Shown here piece after piece: positions 13,801 through 22,721 of a stretch of DNA of 64,000 nucleotides. Source of the stretch: Branchiostoma floridae (taxonomy: Eukaryota > Chordata > Leptocardii > Amphioxiformes > Branchiostomatidae); assembly GCF_000003815.2 (NCBI RefSeq), contig NC_049979.1, positions 27,956,249 through 28,020,248 of the forward strand. The letters run 5' to 3'. The notes below the pieces were generated by a model. The model did not search any database and was not told the DNA's origin. It worked only from the letters and a program-made list of their open reading frames with translations. Position 1 is the stretch's first letter. Each line of letters begins with the position of its first letter. The translations under genes and the position numbers were made by a program.

Positions 13801-16800
13801 TGTCCGACTTCGAGTACTGAATCTAAACAGGAACTGCCTTTCTAGCATTTCACAATGGGTGCGGTCGACTTCAATACTTCAACTATTCCTGACTGGTAAC
13901 CCTATCACATCGATAATAGATGTTGATGAACTTCGCCACATATCGGTGTTAAGTTTGCCTCATGATCAGCAGCCGTGCGACTGCAAACTGAGAGAAATCA
14001 AGAGATGGATTCTCAAAAACAAACGCCTGGGGTGGCATATGGGGTGTACAGTCGGTTCTACTCTAAAGGGAATCAGGCATGTTGATTGGCAGGATCTCAG
14101 GTGCACCTCACCTGGCGTGTCCCTTACCTTAAACAATGGGACCGCAACAGGTAACATTTCTTTCACCTGTCGGACAGACTGCCAGGAAGGTCTGGCATTC
14201 ACGTGGATCACACCAAGTGGAGACTATGGACCACCTAGGTACGAGTACTCTAAGAACTACACCCGAAGGAGCAACTCGTCTTGCAAAGGCTCGGCCATCA
14301 TTACATGGGAAACAAGGAGAATGTGCTACTCCGTGTTGAACATCTCCGCCGTTGGTAACAACACAGAGGGCACGTACACATGTCAGGTGACGGCTGACCA
14401 CACAGACAATGCAAGCATGTCGGCTGTACTGACCGTCAGTAGTACGACTGACTATATCGACAATGCAAGCGTATCCGCCGTAATGGCCGTCAGTAGTAAC
14501 ACAAATAGATTTAACACGACATACAGCTTGGAGCTACTGACGACAGTCAGGGCCATCACACCGCCAGCAGGGGATAAAGATGTCGGAAAGGAGGCTGCAG
14601 ATCACCCTGGCTTTGAACTGTCTACTACTCAGCTTATCTTTGTAGGCTTTTTGGGATCTTTCTGTGGATGTACCATTATCCTCGGCGTGATCGCTGCTTG
14701 TGTGAGCCGGTATAAAGCACGTCAGGCGGACAGGGCCAACGTACATCAAAGACACACTGGAGATGGACACCATGGTAATGATGACCGGTCTTCCAACATT
14801 GATGACAACCAAGGCGGTCACTACGAAAACGATGACCAGTTTTCTGACACGAATGAGACCAGAGACAGACAATACGAGAACGATGACCAGTTTTCGGACA
14901 CTGATGGAGCCAAAGGTGGTCACTATTAGAACGATGACCAATTTTCGGACACTGGTGGAGACACCGGTGGTCACTACGCGAACGATGACCAGTTTTCGGA
15001 CACTGATGGAGTCACCAGTGGTCACTACGAAAACGATGACCAGTTTTCCGACACTGAAGGAGCCACCGGTGGTCATCACTATGAGAATGATGACCAGTTC
15101 CCTGATGACAATACTGTGAGTAAGCACTCACAAAAAACAGCTCAAAGAAAGCCAGCCAGTACTAGTACTGATACAAGACGGAGACCAGGGCAGGCATTGC
15201 CTGCCGCTAGAGCCAACAGGACCAGACGTAATCAAAACAAGAGGGGCTTGGCCAAAACAAGAGCAGTGACAAACAACAGGGCGGTTTCACGCCTTGTTGC
15301 TCTTCATACTGAGGCACAAGCGAGTAGACACTATGACAACCAAAGAAGAGGCGAGAGACCAAACCCCAACAGGAATGCTACAGCTACCTTGACCAGTGGT
15401 GCAGCGCATGACAAGGAACAGACAGCTGGGCACTATGACAATGACAAGAATGCCGATGCTCCAAACACTGCCATAAGAACTGATAGCGACAGTGACACAG
15501 ATCACGACTACATGTCGTTACCTGGGGACAGATCAGTAGGACGAGAGACAGAACATAGAGAAGTGGGGAGCAAAGCTGGAGACAAAAATCCTGTCTCCAC
15601 TTCTCTGAGTGATACTGAAGTACCAGAGAATGAGTATGTGACTCTCCCTGGTACAGAAAACACTGGAGATGACTCTGACCACACCTGTGTGACTCTCCCT
15701 GGTACAGAAAACACTGGAGATGACTCTGACCACACCTGTGTGACACTCCCTGGTACAGAAAACACTGGAGATGACTCTGACCACACCTATGTGACTCTCC
15801 CTGGTACAGAAAACACTGGAGATGACTCTGACCACACCTGTGTGACACTAGCTGGTACAGAAAACACTGGAGATGACTCTGACCACACCTGTGTGACTCT
15901 CCCCGGTACAGAAAACACTGGAGATGACTCTGACCACACCTGTGTGACTCTCCCTGGTACAGAAAACACTGGAGATGACTCTGACCACACCTGTGTGACA
16001 CTAGCTGGTACAGAAAACACTGGAGATGACTCTGACCACACCTGTGTGACACTCCCTGGTACAGAAAACACTGGAGATGACTCTGACCACTCCTATGTGA
16101 CTCTCCCTAGTACAGAAAACACTGGAGATGACTCTGACCACACCTGTGTGACACTCCCTGGTACAGAAAACACTGGAGATGACTCTGACCACTCCTGTGT
16201 GACACTCCCTGGTACAGAAAACACTGGAGATGACTCTGACCACACCTGTGTGACACTCCCTGGTACAGAAAACACTGGAGATGACTCTGACCACACCTGT
16301 GTGACTCTCCCTGGTACAGAAAACACTGGAGATGACTCTGACCACACCTGTGTGACACTCCCTGGTACAGAAAACACTGGAGATGACTCTGACCACTCCT
16401 GTGTGACTCTCCCTGGTACAGAAAACACTGGAGATGACTCTGACCACACCTGTGTGACACTCCCTGGTACAGAAAACACTGGAGATGACTCTGACCACAC
16501 CTGTGTGACTCTCCCTGGTACAGAAAACACTGGAGATGACTCTGACCACACCTGTGTGACACTCCCTGGTACAGAAAACACTGGAGATGAATCTGACCAC
16601 ACCTGTGTGACACTCCCTGGTACAGAAAACACTGGAGATGACTCTGACCACACCTGTGTGACTCTCCCTGGTACAGAAAACACTGGAGATGACTCTGACC
16701 TCACCTGTGTGACTCTCCCTGGTACAGAAAACACTGGAGATGACTCTGACCACACCTGTGTGACACTCCCTGGTACAGAAAACACTGGAGATGACTCTGA

Positions 16801-19800
16801 CCACTCCTATGTGACATTTCCTGCCACAGAAAATGATATAAAACTGCAAATCGAAACAGGACAGAAAGATGGAGAGGTTTTAGAATCAGTTACCTCAAAG
16901 TCTGAAGAAACGCTAATGTCTATGTGACGCTTTCCGACAAAAGTACACATGAGGTTAGGACAATTAAGTTTGGCAAGACAAAGAAGACCTGACATCGACT
17001 AGAAAGCAGCAAACACTGCAATCCCCTTACGTAGTGACATTTCGGGATAAGTTGTCAAGACTGCATGGAAATTCTGGGTAAGAAATTTATACCTGTATTA
17101 ATTTTGTTTATACATTTGTTTTGATGTTAAAAGTAAGTTTTGATTCTCTGTTTTGAATTATTGGTCACTTTCCTGTGCTGTATTAGTAAAACATACTTTG
17201 TTAAATTACACGTTTCCCCCACTGTAGATGTGCCATATAATTTGACATTTAATAATACATAAATGCCCTACTGTATGCATAGAATTTCATGTTTTGAACT
17301 AATGTATCAAACAAAAACATAAGCTGACATTTTGTAGAAATCCACCTGGGGTGAATTACGCACCTGTGTTTGCAAAAATAATATGACAATCACTATAAAT
17401 CATTGCACATTTTCAGACGTTGCAGTCTGATTAACATTAGAAACATTCCAGAAATGCATTCATACAGCAGAGACCATCAATAACTTTCCTTCATTTCCCA
17501 AGCATTAAACGCAGGTGTTTATTTCTTGTGCAAAAGGAGTGTTAAATGTGTTTACATTTTGTAAATTGCGATTGCAAATTATGCAAAAAGGCCACACAAT
17601 TAAAAGCCATGTAAATTGTGAGCACCAATTGTCTGTGTGTGTAGCTATCTACTTAATAATCTTGTGTTGCTAGGTGTAGACGCGATTGACGCGATCCTAG
17701 GACAGGCCTCGAAATTAACTTTTTCCCCTACTGTCCCAGAAGTGTTCCCAAAAATAAATTCCAATCGTCCCGAAGTGAGGATGGATGGTCCCAAGTAGGA
17801 AGTATTACATCAATAAATATAATGTTGAGTCAGACTCAGAGTACAAAATTTATGTATAACTAATTGTCAATTAAATGTATACAATTAACTCAAAATCAAT
17901 GCAGATTCAAACGTGTCTTGTCCAGAAATTTGAGACAAACCAAACATAACAAGTTGGGGTTGCGCTGCAATACACTGGACTTGGGGAGCACGGATCTAAT
18001 TTGGGGGGCTTTTGAGAGTCGAAAACTGATTTTTTTCATTCTGCAAATTTGCAGATTGATTTATTTTTCTTCTGTAGTCTTGAAAATCTATCTGTAAATT
18101 GCAGATTGCAGACGGGTATTTCGAACACTGATGGGGTTTACATTCTGATGTTGATTATTTTTCTATCGTCCCAAAAAAGGTCCCAAAGTGATTTTCTAGT
18201 GTTCCCGGCCTAAATTTTTGGTGCCCCGGGCCTATGGGACTATGTTAATTTCGAGCCCTGCTAGGAGACGGATACTCCGAACAATAAAACTGCATCACGT
18301 GTCATACAGTTCTGTCCCTGTGAGACTTAGTGCTCCAGTAGACGAGAGGGTGGAGAAGGAATTGCACACCCCTCCTTCACCATAAAAAGTCATGTGCAGG
18401 TCAGGCAAACAGGTAAATGCCTGTCTGCCTGCTCATCTGTCGAACCAACAGGAGAACCATAAAAAAAAAGACGCGATTACTTTCAATTTGAGACAAAAAC
18501 CTTAAGTTTGTTGTCGACCACCATGACCCCTTCGTTGGGCATTTTACAGGCTAGGTCTTTTATACGATAAGGTAAGAGCATTATGCCAACATGAGGCCAC
18601 ATACTATTACTACAGACATATGTTACAATGGATGGTACCATAACAACATTACTGTTCCAACCAAGGGAATTCTAACACTCACTCACAGCAACGCCTACAT
18701 ACAGGTGGTCATAGAAGACCAGTTAGGTCAGTGGAGATGGAGTTACTAGAAGAAAAAGTTTAAGTCACCTGTACATCTGTAACAGATGCTTAAGGGTGGC
18801 ACCCATCTTCATTTCTGTAGCCACTATAGCAGGGGCTAGTCTGCTAGTAGTGATGTGTGTTTTACTCTCATACTCTTTCTCATTAGTGCCGAGTGCTAGA
18901 GAAAGATAGATCTCAGACCTGTGCGAACAGCTCCTTGCAGAATAAGACGTTCTGTGCGGCCTCTAGTTTGACGTTCCACGGTGGCTCACCGGGGGCAGCC
19001 TCCCTGCGACTGTTGGGTAACAAGGCTGCCTTCACTGCAATAATGGTTTCTGCACATGTATGTAAAGGAGAGGAAAAAAAAAATGTTACAAACAAGAATT
19101 ATTGTTTTTTTCACAATCGGTTCAATTACACGTATACTAAAGTTTGTCTATTTCTGTAAAGATTTGTCGTTTTTATTAAAAAAGGTGTGGAGATGGCTGT
19201 TACTTTATACCAAAAGCCAAACTTTGTGGATTGCTTATGACAGAAAAGTAAAAAATACAAACTTACAAAGTATTGCAAATAAATGCCCAAGGGCTATGAA
19301 AAAATATGCATGTTTTTTCCTCAAATTTATCAAGTTGGAGATGCAAATCAAAACAGAGCTTAGTTGTTTGTGTAACTGAAGAGATATTCTTCCTTCCCAT
19401 ATAGTTATTTTGCTTCTGAATCGAATGATCTTTGCATAGGAAGCCTGGGACTTGACTTTTGACTTTATTCAGATCCACTTTTAGCTATTACAACATTATG
19501 TTGCCAGCTATTCTTCCAGTGGTCTACATAACAGTTGGGAAAGTTTGGGATTGTATTCTCACCACAACAGTGCCACCTATATCAGTTACAATAACATTAG
19601 CAGGAAGCAGCACTCTAGTTAGAAGCTTTGAGTAAGGTGTCTGATAGGCCACGAAATAAAAGCAGGTGACACTTTATTAGTTGTGTAAAATAAAACTCTG
19701 TCATTCTACTGTTATAGTAACTCCTGGCAAACAGGTGCAATGGCCGAGTGGTTAGAGTGTTTGCCTTCATTTGTGAGGTCATGAGTTCGATCCCCGGCCG

Positions 19801-22721
19801 AGTCATACCAAAGATTTAAAAAATGGTACATGCTGCTTTCTCTGCTAAGCACTTAGCACTAATGAGGAAGAGCATGGGATTTAAACACATCACTACCAGT
19901 GAACTAGCCACCTGCTATAGTGGCTTGCCCAAATGTGTGGCCCAAGGGCTACAGAAATGGAGATGGGCGCCACCCTTAAGCATCTGTTACAGATGTATTG
20001 GTAACTTAAACTTTTCTTATTATTAATAGTAACTCGATTTTCACTGACCTAACTGGTCCTCTATGACCACCTGTATGTAGGCGTTGCCCTCCAGGTCACT
20101 TGGGATGCGAACTTCCAGCGGACTGCTCCCTGGTGCCATTCCCTCCTCTGTTGTCTTCACAACTTCAAACACTCCGGAGTGCCAGTAGTGGGAACCAGCT
20201 ATAGGGGTGACACAACAATTTAGCGCCTGCGCCTAGAGCCCTCAGTGAGAGAACTCAAATCAAAACAAGGTTTTAAACCATTGAAAAGCCTTTGTTGGTG
20301 GGATTTTACATGTATGTTGAATCTAAGCAGTTATGGGGTGGCTGCAGTAGGAAAGACTCCTCCACTTTCCCATAGGATTACATGTATTACTGGAGAAATT
20401 TGTAATTGTCTTCTCACCCCTATACTGACAGGCATCAGAAAAAAATTAATAAAATGAAGTTCCATAATCTGATAACTTTGTAAATTGAACAAAAAGCAAG
20501 AAGCTTTTGTTTGGTATACCATTACCTGTGTGTTTAGTTATTTGTTAAAACACTTAGATTTCATAATGAAGGCAAGATCTTTTGTGACCAACATTTTTTT
20601 TATCTGCATTCTCGCATCAGTTTTGGGGTTATGTATACTAACTATACTACTACTAACCAGACTTGAAGCTGAGGTCCCCTAGAATGTTATTGCCTGCCCG
20701 TCGCAGCCTCCAGTACTGCCTGAGTTTTAGGAGCTCCCTGTGGAAGTCCCCCTGTCCACGGCTGCCACTGCTGAACTCTGCCTGAGACTTGGCCAGGCGA
20801 TCCGCTCCTTTCTGTAGGATATCCGCAGCCCCCGATAGGCTCTGGGAAATGTTTACAATCAAGATTTAAAGCTATTGCAGTTCCTTTTACAATTGATAGG
20901 AGGCATTCTTTGATAGGCGACATAGTACTCTGAATGAATGTAAGAGCTACATTGTACCCATGTGATTCACCTGTAACATTATGAAGAGAACTGGTAAAAT
21001 TGTACTTAGTTTTGAATGGTAATTCAAGTGAGACCATGCCTTTTGGGTCGGTATATGTGTTTAGAAAAATTGTGTATTTGTCGACTTTTTAATTGTATTG
21101 CCCCCTTTAAGTTTAAGATCTAAATATTATATTATGACAGGATATAGCGGACTGAACTGAGCTTACAGAGAGTAAAAGTAAGTACTAAATTCTACCTCTT
21201 TTTTGGCCACATACTGCAAGACTGGTTTGGAAGGCTGAGGCTCTTGTGACACTGGGTCTAACACCATGTACTTCTTGTCCTTGGCTATTTTCAGTACATC
21301 TAGAAGCACATTGGTCTCCACCAAGGATGTCCTATGGAAGGAATATTGTCCCAGGAGTTAGTAAAAAAGGCAATCAGAGATGGCAGACTTCAACCCCTTT
21401 ATCCATACTGCTTTGTGACCCATAGCCTTGACACTTGGTTCCAGTCCCAAATGACTCTACAAAAATGTGGCATTGAGTATGTTCAGAAGACACAGAAAAT
21501 ACAAAATACACAGACTGACAGACACATACATGTAGATGAAGACATAATAGCATGCATAGAGACAAACAAAAACAGTGCGTGCAGGGCTGTCTTCAGCTTT
21601 GATAGTTAAGTTTTTTTTCTGTCCCACAGAGTCCAACATGCATTTGCGAGCGATAGGAATCCCGGGGAATATGTCAGAGGGTCCATCAGAAATAAACAAT
21701 GTCTCGATCATTGTTAAGATTTGCATGACAAAATGTCCTGAACCTAATAGTGTCTACAAAATGGTGACATTCAAGGGGCCTTCACCTTTGACATAGTACC
21801 CAGAATTCCTGTCGCCCATACATGCGTATTGAAAGAGCTTATTGATTTGGGGTAAGTTGGAGAACAAAACAATAAAATTGGTGTGATAAAAGATGTTTCC
21901 ACCAGACCTGAGCTTATCCCTGATAGACTCCCATGGCCAGTGAGCTTCTTGTTTCTTCCTCTCCTCCTCCTCTTCCTCCTCCTCCTCACCTGGCTCCAGT
22001 TGGACCTCTCCATCTGAGTCCTCCTGGGAGAAGTCGATCCTGTGGGCCAACTTGGCCAGATTCTCTGACATAGACAGTGGTCTGAAACAGAAATGATCAT
22101 CATGGCAAACTCATCTTCAGTTATCAAAATGTAATTATCATATAGCCAGACAATGTCAACCAATCAGAACGCTCCATTTTATATTGGTTATGATGCCGTA
22201 ACATATGGAATTTCAGCAAGGTGTTAAAAGGTTTTCTAGGTGTTGAAAAGTTTTCTTCGTTTGACTAGGCACCAGAACGAATACAGACGCGATACACAGG
22301 AAAAAGGATCACTTCATAAACGACCTCGCCACACTCGGTCGTTCATTCGGTGGATAAATTATGGTACAGTATACACCTCAGGGTGAGTAACGGTTAATCA
22401 TGCAATGACTTAAGTGTAACAACAATTCTTACATCCTACAATTTTTAAGCTAGGTATCATCGTAAAATTACGAATAAACCGTATAATTTCATTATTTTAC
22501 GAGACGACAAAGCCTATCCAGGCAACATCAGTGAGGCATAATAAATCGTTGATTTTTTCCAATAAAAAGACAATCCAATTATGATAGAAAATAGCTCATT
22601 TACTTCCTGAACACCTAACAGAGTAAACTCACTGCACGTATGTCTCCTGTCCATCTAGAGAAACCTCCTGAACTTGGTTTTCTTGCAAGGCTTCCACACT
22701 AACTCGGACATCCGACGCCAT
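1817..22721 (-). CDS. MED17: Mediator complex subunit 17 (head module), 13 coding exons
   Basis: MED17 (Srb4 family) is a scaffold of the Mediator head module and links activators to RNA polymerase II in the nucleus. Coding exons in transcript order: 22721-22633, 22081-21908, 21331-21196, 20841-20658, 20198-20049, 19034-18919, 10520-10449, 10010-9948, 9023-8764, 8251-8114, 3604-3490, 2854-2706, 2027-1817. All junctions use GT-AG and keep frame, giving 1857 nt, or 618 aa (human about 651). Family blocks seen: LAHRIDFSQ and [12 protein letters not shown] near the N-terminus, [60 protein letters not shown]-like text before [11 protein letters not shown], and [19 protein letters not shown] at the C-terminus. 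An acidic run of nine or so Glu follows the RIDFSQ block. The start is the ATG at 22721, which opens [11 protein letters not shown]. Intron 6 (8.4 kb) carries a complete gene on the other strand. It is divergent from AAR2. Confidence 0.96.
3020..3335 (+). mobile_element. LINE C-terminal remnant
   Basis: The + strand carries a broken open frame including [10 protein letters not shown] and [20 protein letters not shown]. It has the character of the stretch after the reverse transcriptase in many LINEs (Cys/His cluster, then FIFLxS-x-PYI). A similar minus-strand remnant lies at 36824-37140. It lies in MED17 intron 11 and is only a fragment. Confidence 0.4.
3360..3470. repeat. Dispersed repeat, GAGGTGTATACGGTGTCATAAC family
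   Basis: The block shares GAGGTGTATA-GGTGTCATAAC and ATAACCACCG-AT-AAACCACCGATGTGAGC with 6165-6290. Related text (GTGTCATAAC, CTGGCTATATG) appears near 38170. It is probably a non-autonomous element. Confidence 0.45.
4888..5050 (-). mobile_element. tRNA-derived SINE, copy 1
   Basis: Read on the minus strand this holds a B-box-like GGTTCGAATCCCGGGAG and an upstream tRNA-like head, followed by a body with TTCTTACTCGCCCCTC. No tRNA cloverleaf closes, so this is a SINE and not a tRNA gene. A second copy follows at 5155-5330 and a third, inverted, at 32510-32640. Confidence 0.6.
5155..5330 (-). mobile_element. tRNA-derived SINE, copy 2
   Basis: Shares GAGGGGCGAGTAAGAACAG, CCCGACTCCCGGGATTCGAA and GGGCAGCCGGATCACAAATC with copy 1. 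A few bases are inserted between the B box and the GGGCAGCC block. It is in direct orientation to copy 1, about 265 bp away. Confidence 0.6.
6165..6470. repeat. Dispersed repeat with near-palindromic CGACACCGGTGCCGGTGTCG
   Basis: Same family as 3360-3470 but longer. It holds two tandem near-palindromes built on GACACCGGTGCCGGTGTC at about 6288-6335, and ends in a segment with GGCGTCATAACCAACGTGG and CTGATTGGTCCGCGG. No coding capacity. Confidence 0.45.
7850..8075. mobile_element. MITE (GGCCATGTTGATTTGATTAT family), 5'-truncated copy
   Basis: The right part matches the complete copies at 48741-49100 and 61185-61564. It ends in the inverted terminus GGATGTCATCCATATAATC-GAATCAACATGGCCT. The left terminus is not recognisable. 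Confidence 0.6.
9355..9395. repeat. (CA)n microsatellite
   Basis: A run of CA dinucleotides lies in MED17 intron 8. It creates spurious open frames of Thr-His repeats. Confidence 0.9.
10690..11065 (-). mobile_element. SINE-like repeat with tRNA-like head
   Basis: The left part repeats a TCGCAAG-GTCTGGAGCG-GCTGCCATT-GGCGCCAC unit twice (about 10750 and 10810). The right end holds a minus-strand tRNA-like B box (GAGTTCGAAGCC) and GCGCAGTGGCAGCGTG. It is in MED17 intron 6. Confidence 0.5.
11340..11600 (+). mobile_element. 5S rRNA-derived SINE or 5S pseudogene
   Basis: Positions 11340-11459 align to the whole 5S rRNA: start GCTACGGCC, box A region GGAAGTTAAGCAACG, box C region CTTGGATGGGAGACC, end GCTGTAGCCT. 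Many positions differ from a functional 5S. A non-5S tail follows directly (GGGAGGGACGTAAAACGGGG). This is the structure of 5S-derived SINEs (SINE3 type). A diverged 5S pseudogene is the alternative. A functional rRNA gene is unlikely. Confidence 0.65.
12474..12683. mobile_element. MITE with TACTGTAAATGCA termini, copy 1
   Basis: Inverted ends TACTGTAAATGC and GCATATACAGTA are flanked by TA on both sides, as expected of a mariner-like TA target duplication. The interior repeats GCGGT-GTTTTA and ACCACCATG-type blocks. The second copy is at 50830-51013. Confidence 0.65.
13325..14929 (+). CDS. LRR-Ig single-pass membrane receptor, frame to first stop
   Basis: A single-exon frame of 534 codons nested in MED17 intron 6 on the opposite strand. 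Order of parts: signal peptide (about 1-26, [11 protein letters not shown]); Cys-rich N-cap (35-53); leucine-rich repeats (about 66-212, for example [19 protein letters not shown]); LRR C-terminal cap with the PCDCKL...C...DLRC pattern (217-260); one Ig domain (about 264-372, Cys282 and Cys353 in WITPSG...GTYTCQV); transmembrane helix (about 434-461); then a cytoplasmic tail with YEND repeats. Part of the Ig end is duplicated ([13 protein letters not shown] and [13 protein letters not shown]). Many N-glycosylation sequons. The frame stops at TAG 14927-14929, but the same frame stays open for 666 more codons. LRR-Ig receptors are a large family in amphioxus, with suspected adhesion or immune roles. 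The ligand is unknown. Confidence 0.85.
   Translation: MTTSRCNVKSLFTLVLFVGTWNTTSCTTARSNLDCCDGDLDSRKATFTCYMRCNIHNIPAPLPPNLNLLSIIQQNIKTIKVGDFPRHEFLESLRILESGVVALQPGAFARLPSVTSLDLRRNKITRLETETFTGLFRLATLNLDDNEIRQIDRKAFAGIVRLRVLNLNRNCLSSISQWVRSTSILQLFLTGNPITSIIDVDELRHISVLSLPHDQQPCDCKLREIKRWILKNKRLGWHMGCTVGSTLKGIRHVDWQDLRCTSPGVSLTLNNGTATGNISFTCRTDCQEGLAFTWITPSGDYGPPRYEYSKNYTRRSNSSCKGSAIITWETRRMCYSVLNISAVGNNTEGTYTCQVTADHTDNASMSAVLTVSSTTDYIDNASVSAVMAVSSNTNRFNTTYSLELLTTVRAITPPAGDKDVGKEAADHPGFELSTTQLIFVGFLGSFCGCTIILGVIAACVSRYKARQADRANVHQRHTGDGHHGNDDRSSNIDDNQGGHYENDDQFSDTNETRDRQYENDDQFSDTDGAKGGHY
14819..15110 (+). repeat. 48-bp coding minisatellite ([11 protein letters not shown] units)
   Basis: Six units of about 16 residues ([11 protein letters not shown] plus a variable Gly/Thr-rich linker) lie in the receptor tail. 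In four of six the tyrosine is followed by EN, giving a Y-x-N motif of the kind bound by GRB2-type SH2 domains when phosphorylated. In unit 3 the Glu codon is TAG. Confidence 0.85.
14930..16927 (+). CDS. In-frame continuation of the LRR-Ig receptor tail beyond TAG
   Basis: The frame is identical to that of 13325-14929, with no further stop until TGA at 16925-16927. It first continues the 48-bp NDDQFSDT repeat. A basic linker follows ([20 protein letters not shown]) with HYDNQRR and HYDND, then 24 copies of a 51-bp repeat, then a short acidic end. If the TAG is a polymorphism, an error or is read through, the protein would be about 1200 residues with a tail of roughly 740. If it is fixed, this is a decayed tail. 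The first ATG after the stop (14952-14954 or so) does not open this frame, and a separate gene here has no visible promoter or signal peptide. Confidence 0.6.
   Translation, partial: NDDQFSDTGGDTGGHYANDDQFSDTDGVTSGHYENDDQFSDTEGATGGHHYENDDQFPDDNTVSKHSQKTAQRKPASTSTDTRRRPGQALPAARANRTRRNQNKRGLAKTRAVTNNRAVSRLVALHTEAQASRHYDNQRRGERPNPNRNATATLTSGAAHDKEQTAGHYDNDKNADAPNTAIRTDSDSDTDHDYMSLPGDRSVGRETEHREVGSKAGDKNPVSTSLSDTEVPENEYVTLPGTENTGDDSDHTCVTLPGTENTGDDSDHTCVTLPGTENTGDDSDHTYVTLPGTENTGDDSDHTCVTLAGTENTGDDSDHTCVTLPGTENTGDDSDHTCVTLPGTENTGDDSDHTCVTLAGTENTGDDSDHTCVTLPGTENTGDDSDHSYVTLPSTENTGDDSDHTCVTLPGTENTGDDSDHSCVTLPGTENTGDDSDHTCVTLPGTENTGDDSDHTCVTLPGTENTGDDSDHTCVTLPGTENTGDDSDHSCVTLPGTENTGDDSDHTCVTLPGTENTGDDSDHTCVTLPGTENTGDDSDHTCVTLPGTENTGDESDHTCVTLPGTENTGDDSDHTCVTLPGTENTGDDSDLTCVTLPGTENTGDDSDHTCVTLPGTENTGDDSDHSYVTFPATENDIKLQIETGQKDGEVLESVTSKSEETLMSM
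15632..16834 (+). repeat. 51-bp coding minisatellite, 24 units (CVTLP/YVTLP)
   Basis: The 17-residue unit is [17 protein letters not shown]. The Y/C position recurs exactly every 51 bp from 15635 to 16808, giving 24 sites. Four units keep tyrosine (first, fourth, tenth and last, as YVTL or YVTF) and 20 have cysteine (TAT to TGT). An extra YMSL precedes the array. The units are nearly identical, which indicates recent expansion or conversion. The antisense frames are also stop-free and give long spurious ORFs. Confidence 0.95.
17703..18260. mobile_element. hAT-like non-autonomous element
   Basis: The ends are CAGGCCTCGAAATTAAC and GTTAATTTCGAGCCCTG, a hAT-type inverted terminus. Both sides are flanked by CTAGGA. 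The interior has inverted GTCCC-AAA-GT blocks and no long frame. A second end of the same type (CAGGGCTCGAAAT) starts at about 42773. Confidence 0.6.
18684..18905. repeat. Inverted copy of MED17 exon 5 end plus intron
   Basis: On the + strand this reads ACGCCTACATACAGGTGGTC...CAGTTAG|GTCAGTG, which is the end of MED17 exon 5 with its donor. MED17 itself is on the minus strand (20049-20085), so this is an inverted partial duplicate. The similarity continues into the intron, including the SINE tail (CATCTGTTACAGATG read in reverse). Confidence 0.8.
19738..20005 (+). mobile_element. tRNA-derived SINE (second family)
   Basis: The tRNA-like head has an A box TGGCCGAGTGGT and a B box GAGTTCGATCC, but no acceptor-stem pairing. 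The tail runs to CTTAAGCATCTGTTACAGATG. Part of the tail recurs inverted at 18775-18905. Confidence 0.65.
20484..20640. mobile_element. MITE (GGCCATGTTGATTTGATTAT family), fragment
   Basis: Contains TTTGGTATACCAT, CACTTAGATTTCATAATGAA and GCATCAGTTTTGGGGTT, as in the copies at 7850, 48741 and 61185. Both termini are missing. Confidence 0.5.

Noticed and set aside
15632-16834. CRISPR-like array
   Set aside because: The 51-bp units are directly abutting coding repeats without unique spacers, in an animal gene.
15632-16834. YVTL units as classical ITIM or ITAM motifs
   Set aside because: The -2 residue is His or Asn rather than S/I/V/L, and the 17-residue spacing does not fit ITAM. Only a generic Y-x-x-hydrophobic motif is supported.
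15384-16849. Long antisense frames (up to 282 codons) over the 51-bp array
   Set aside because: They are shadows of a stop-free tandem repeat. Three antisense registers are open at once, with no start context or domain.
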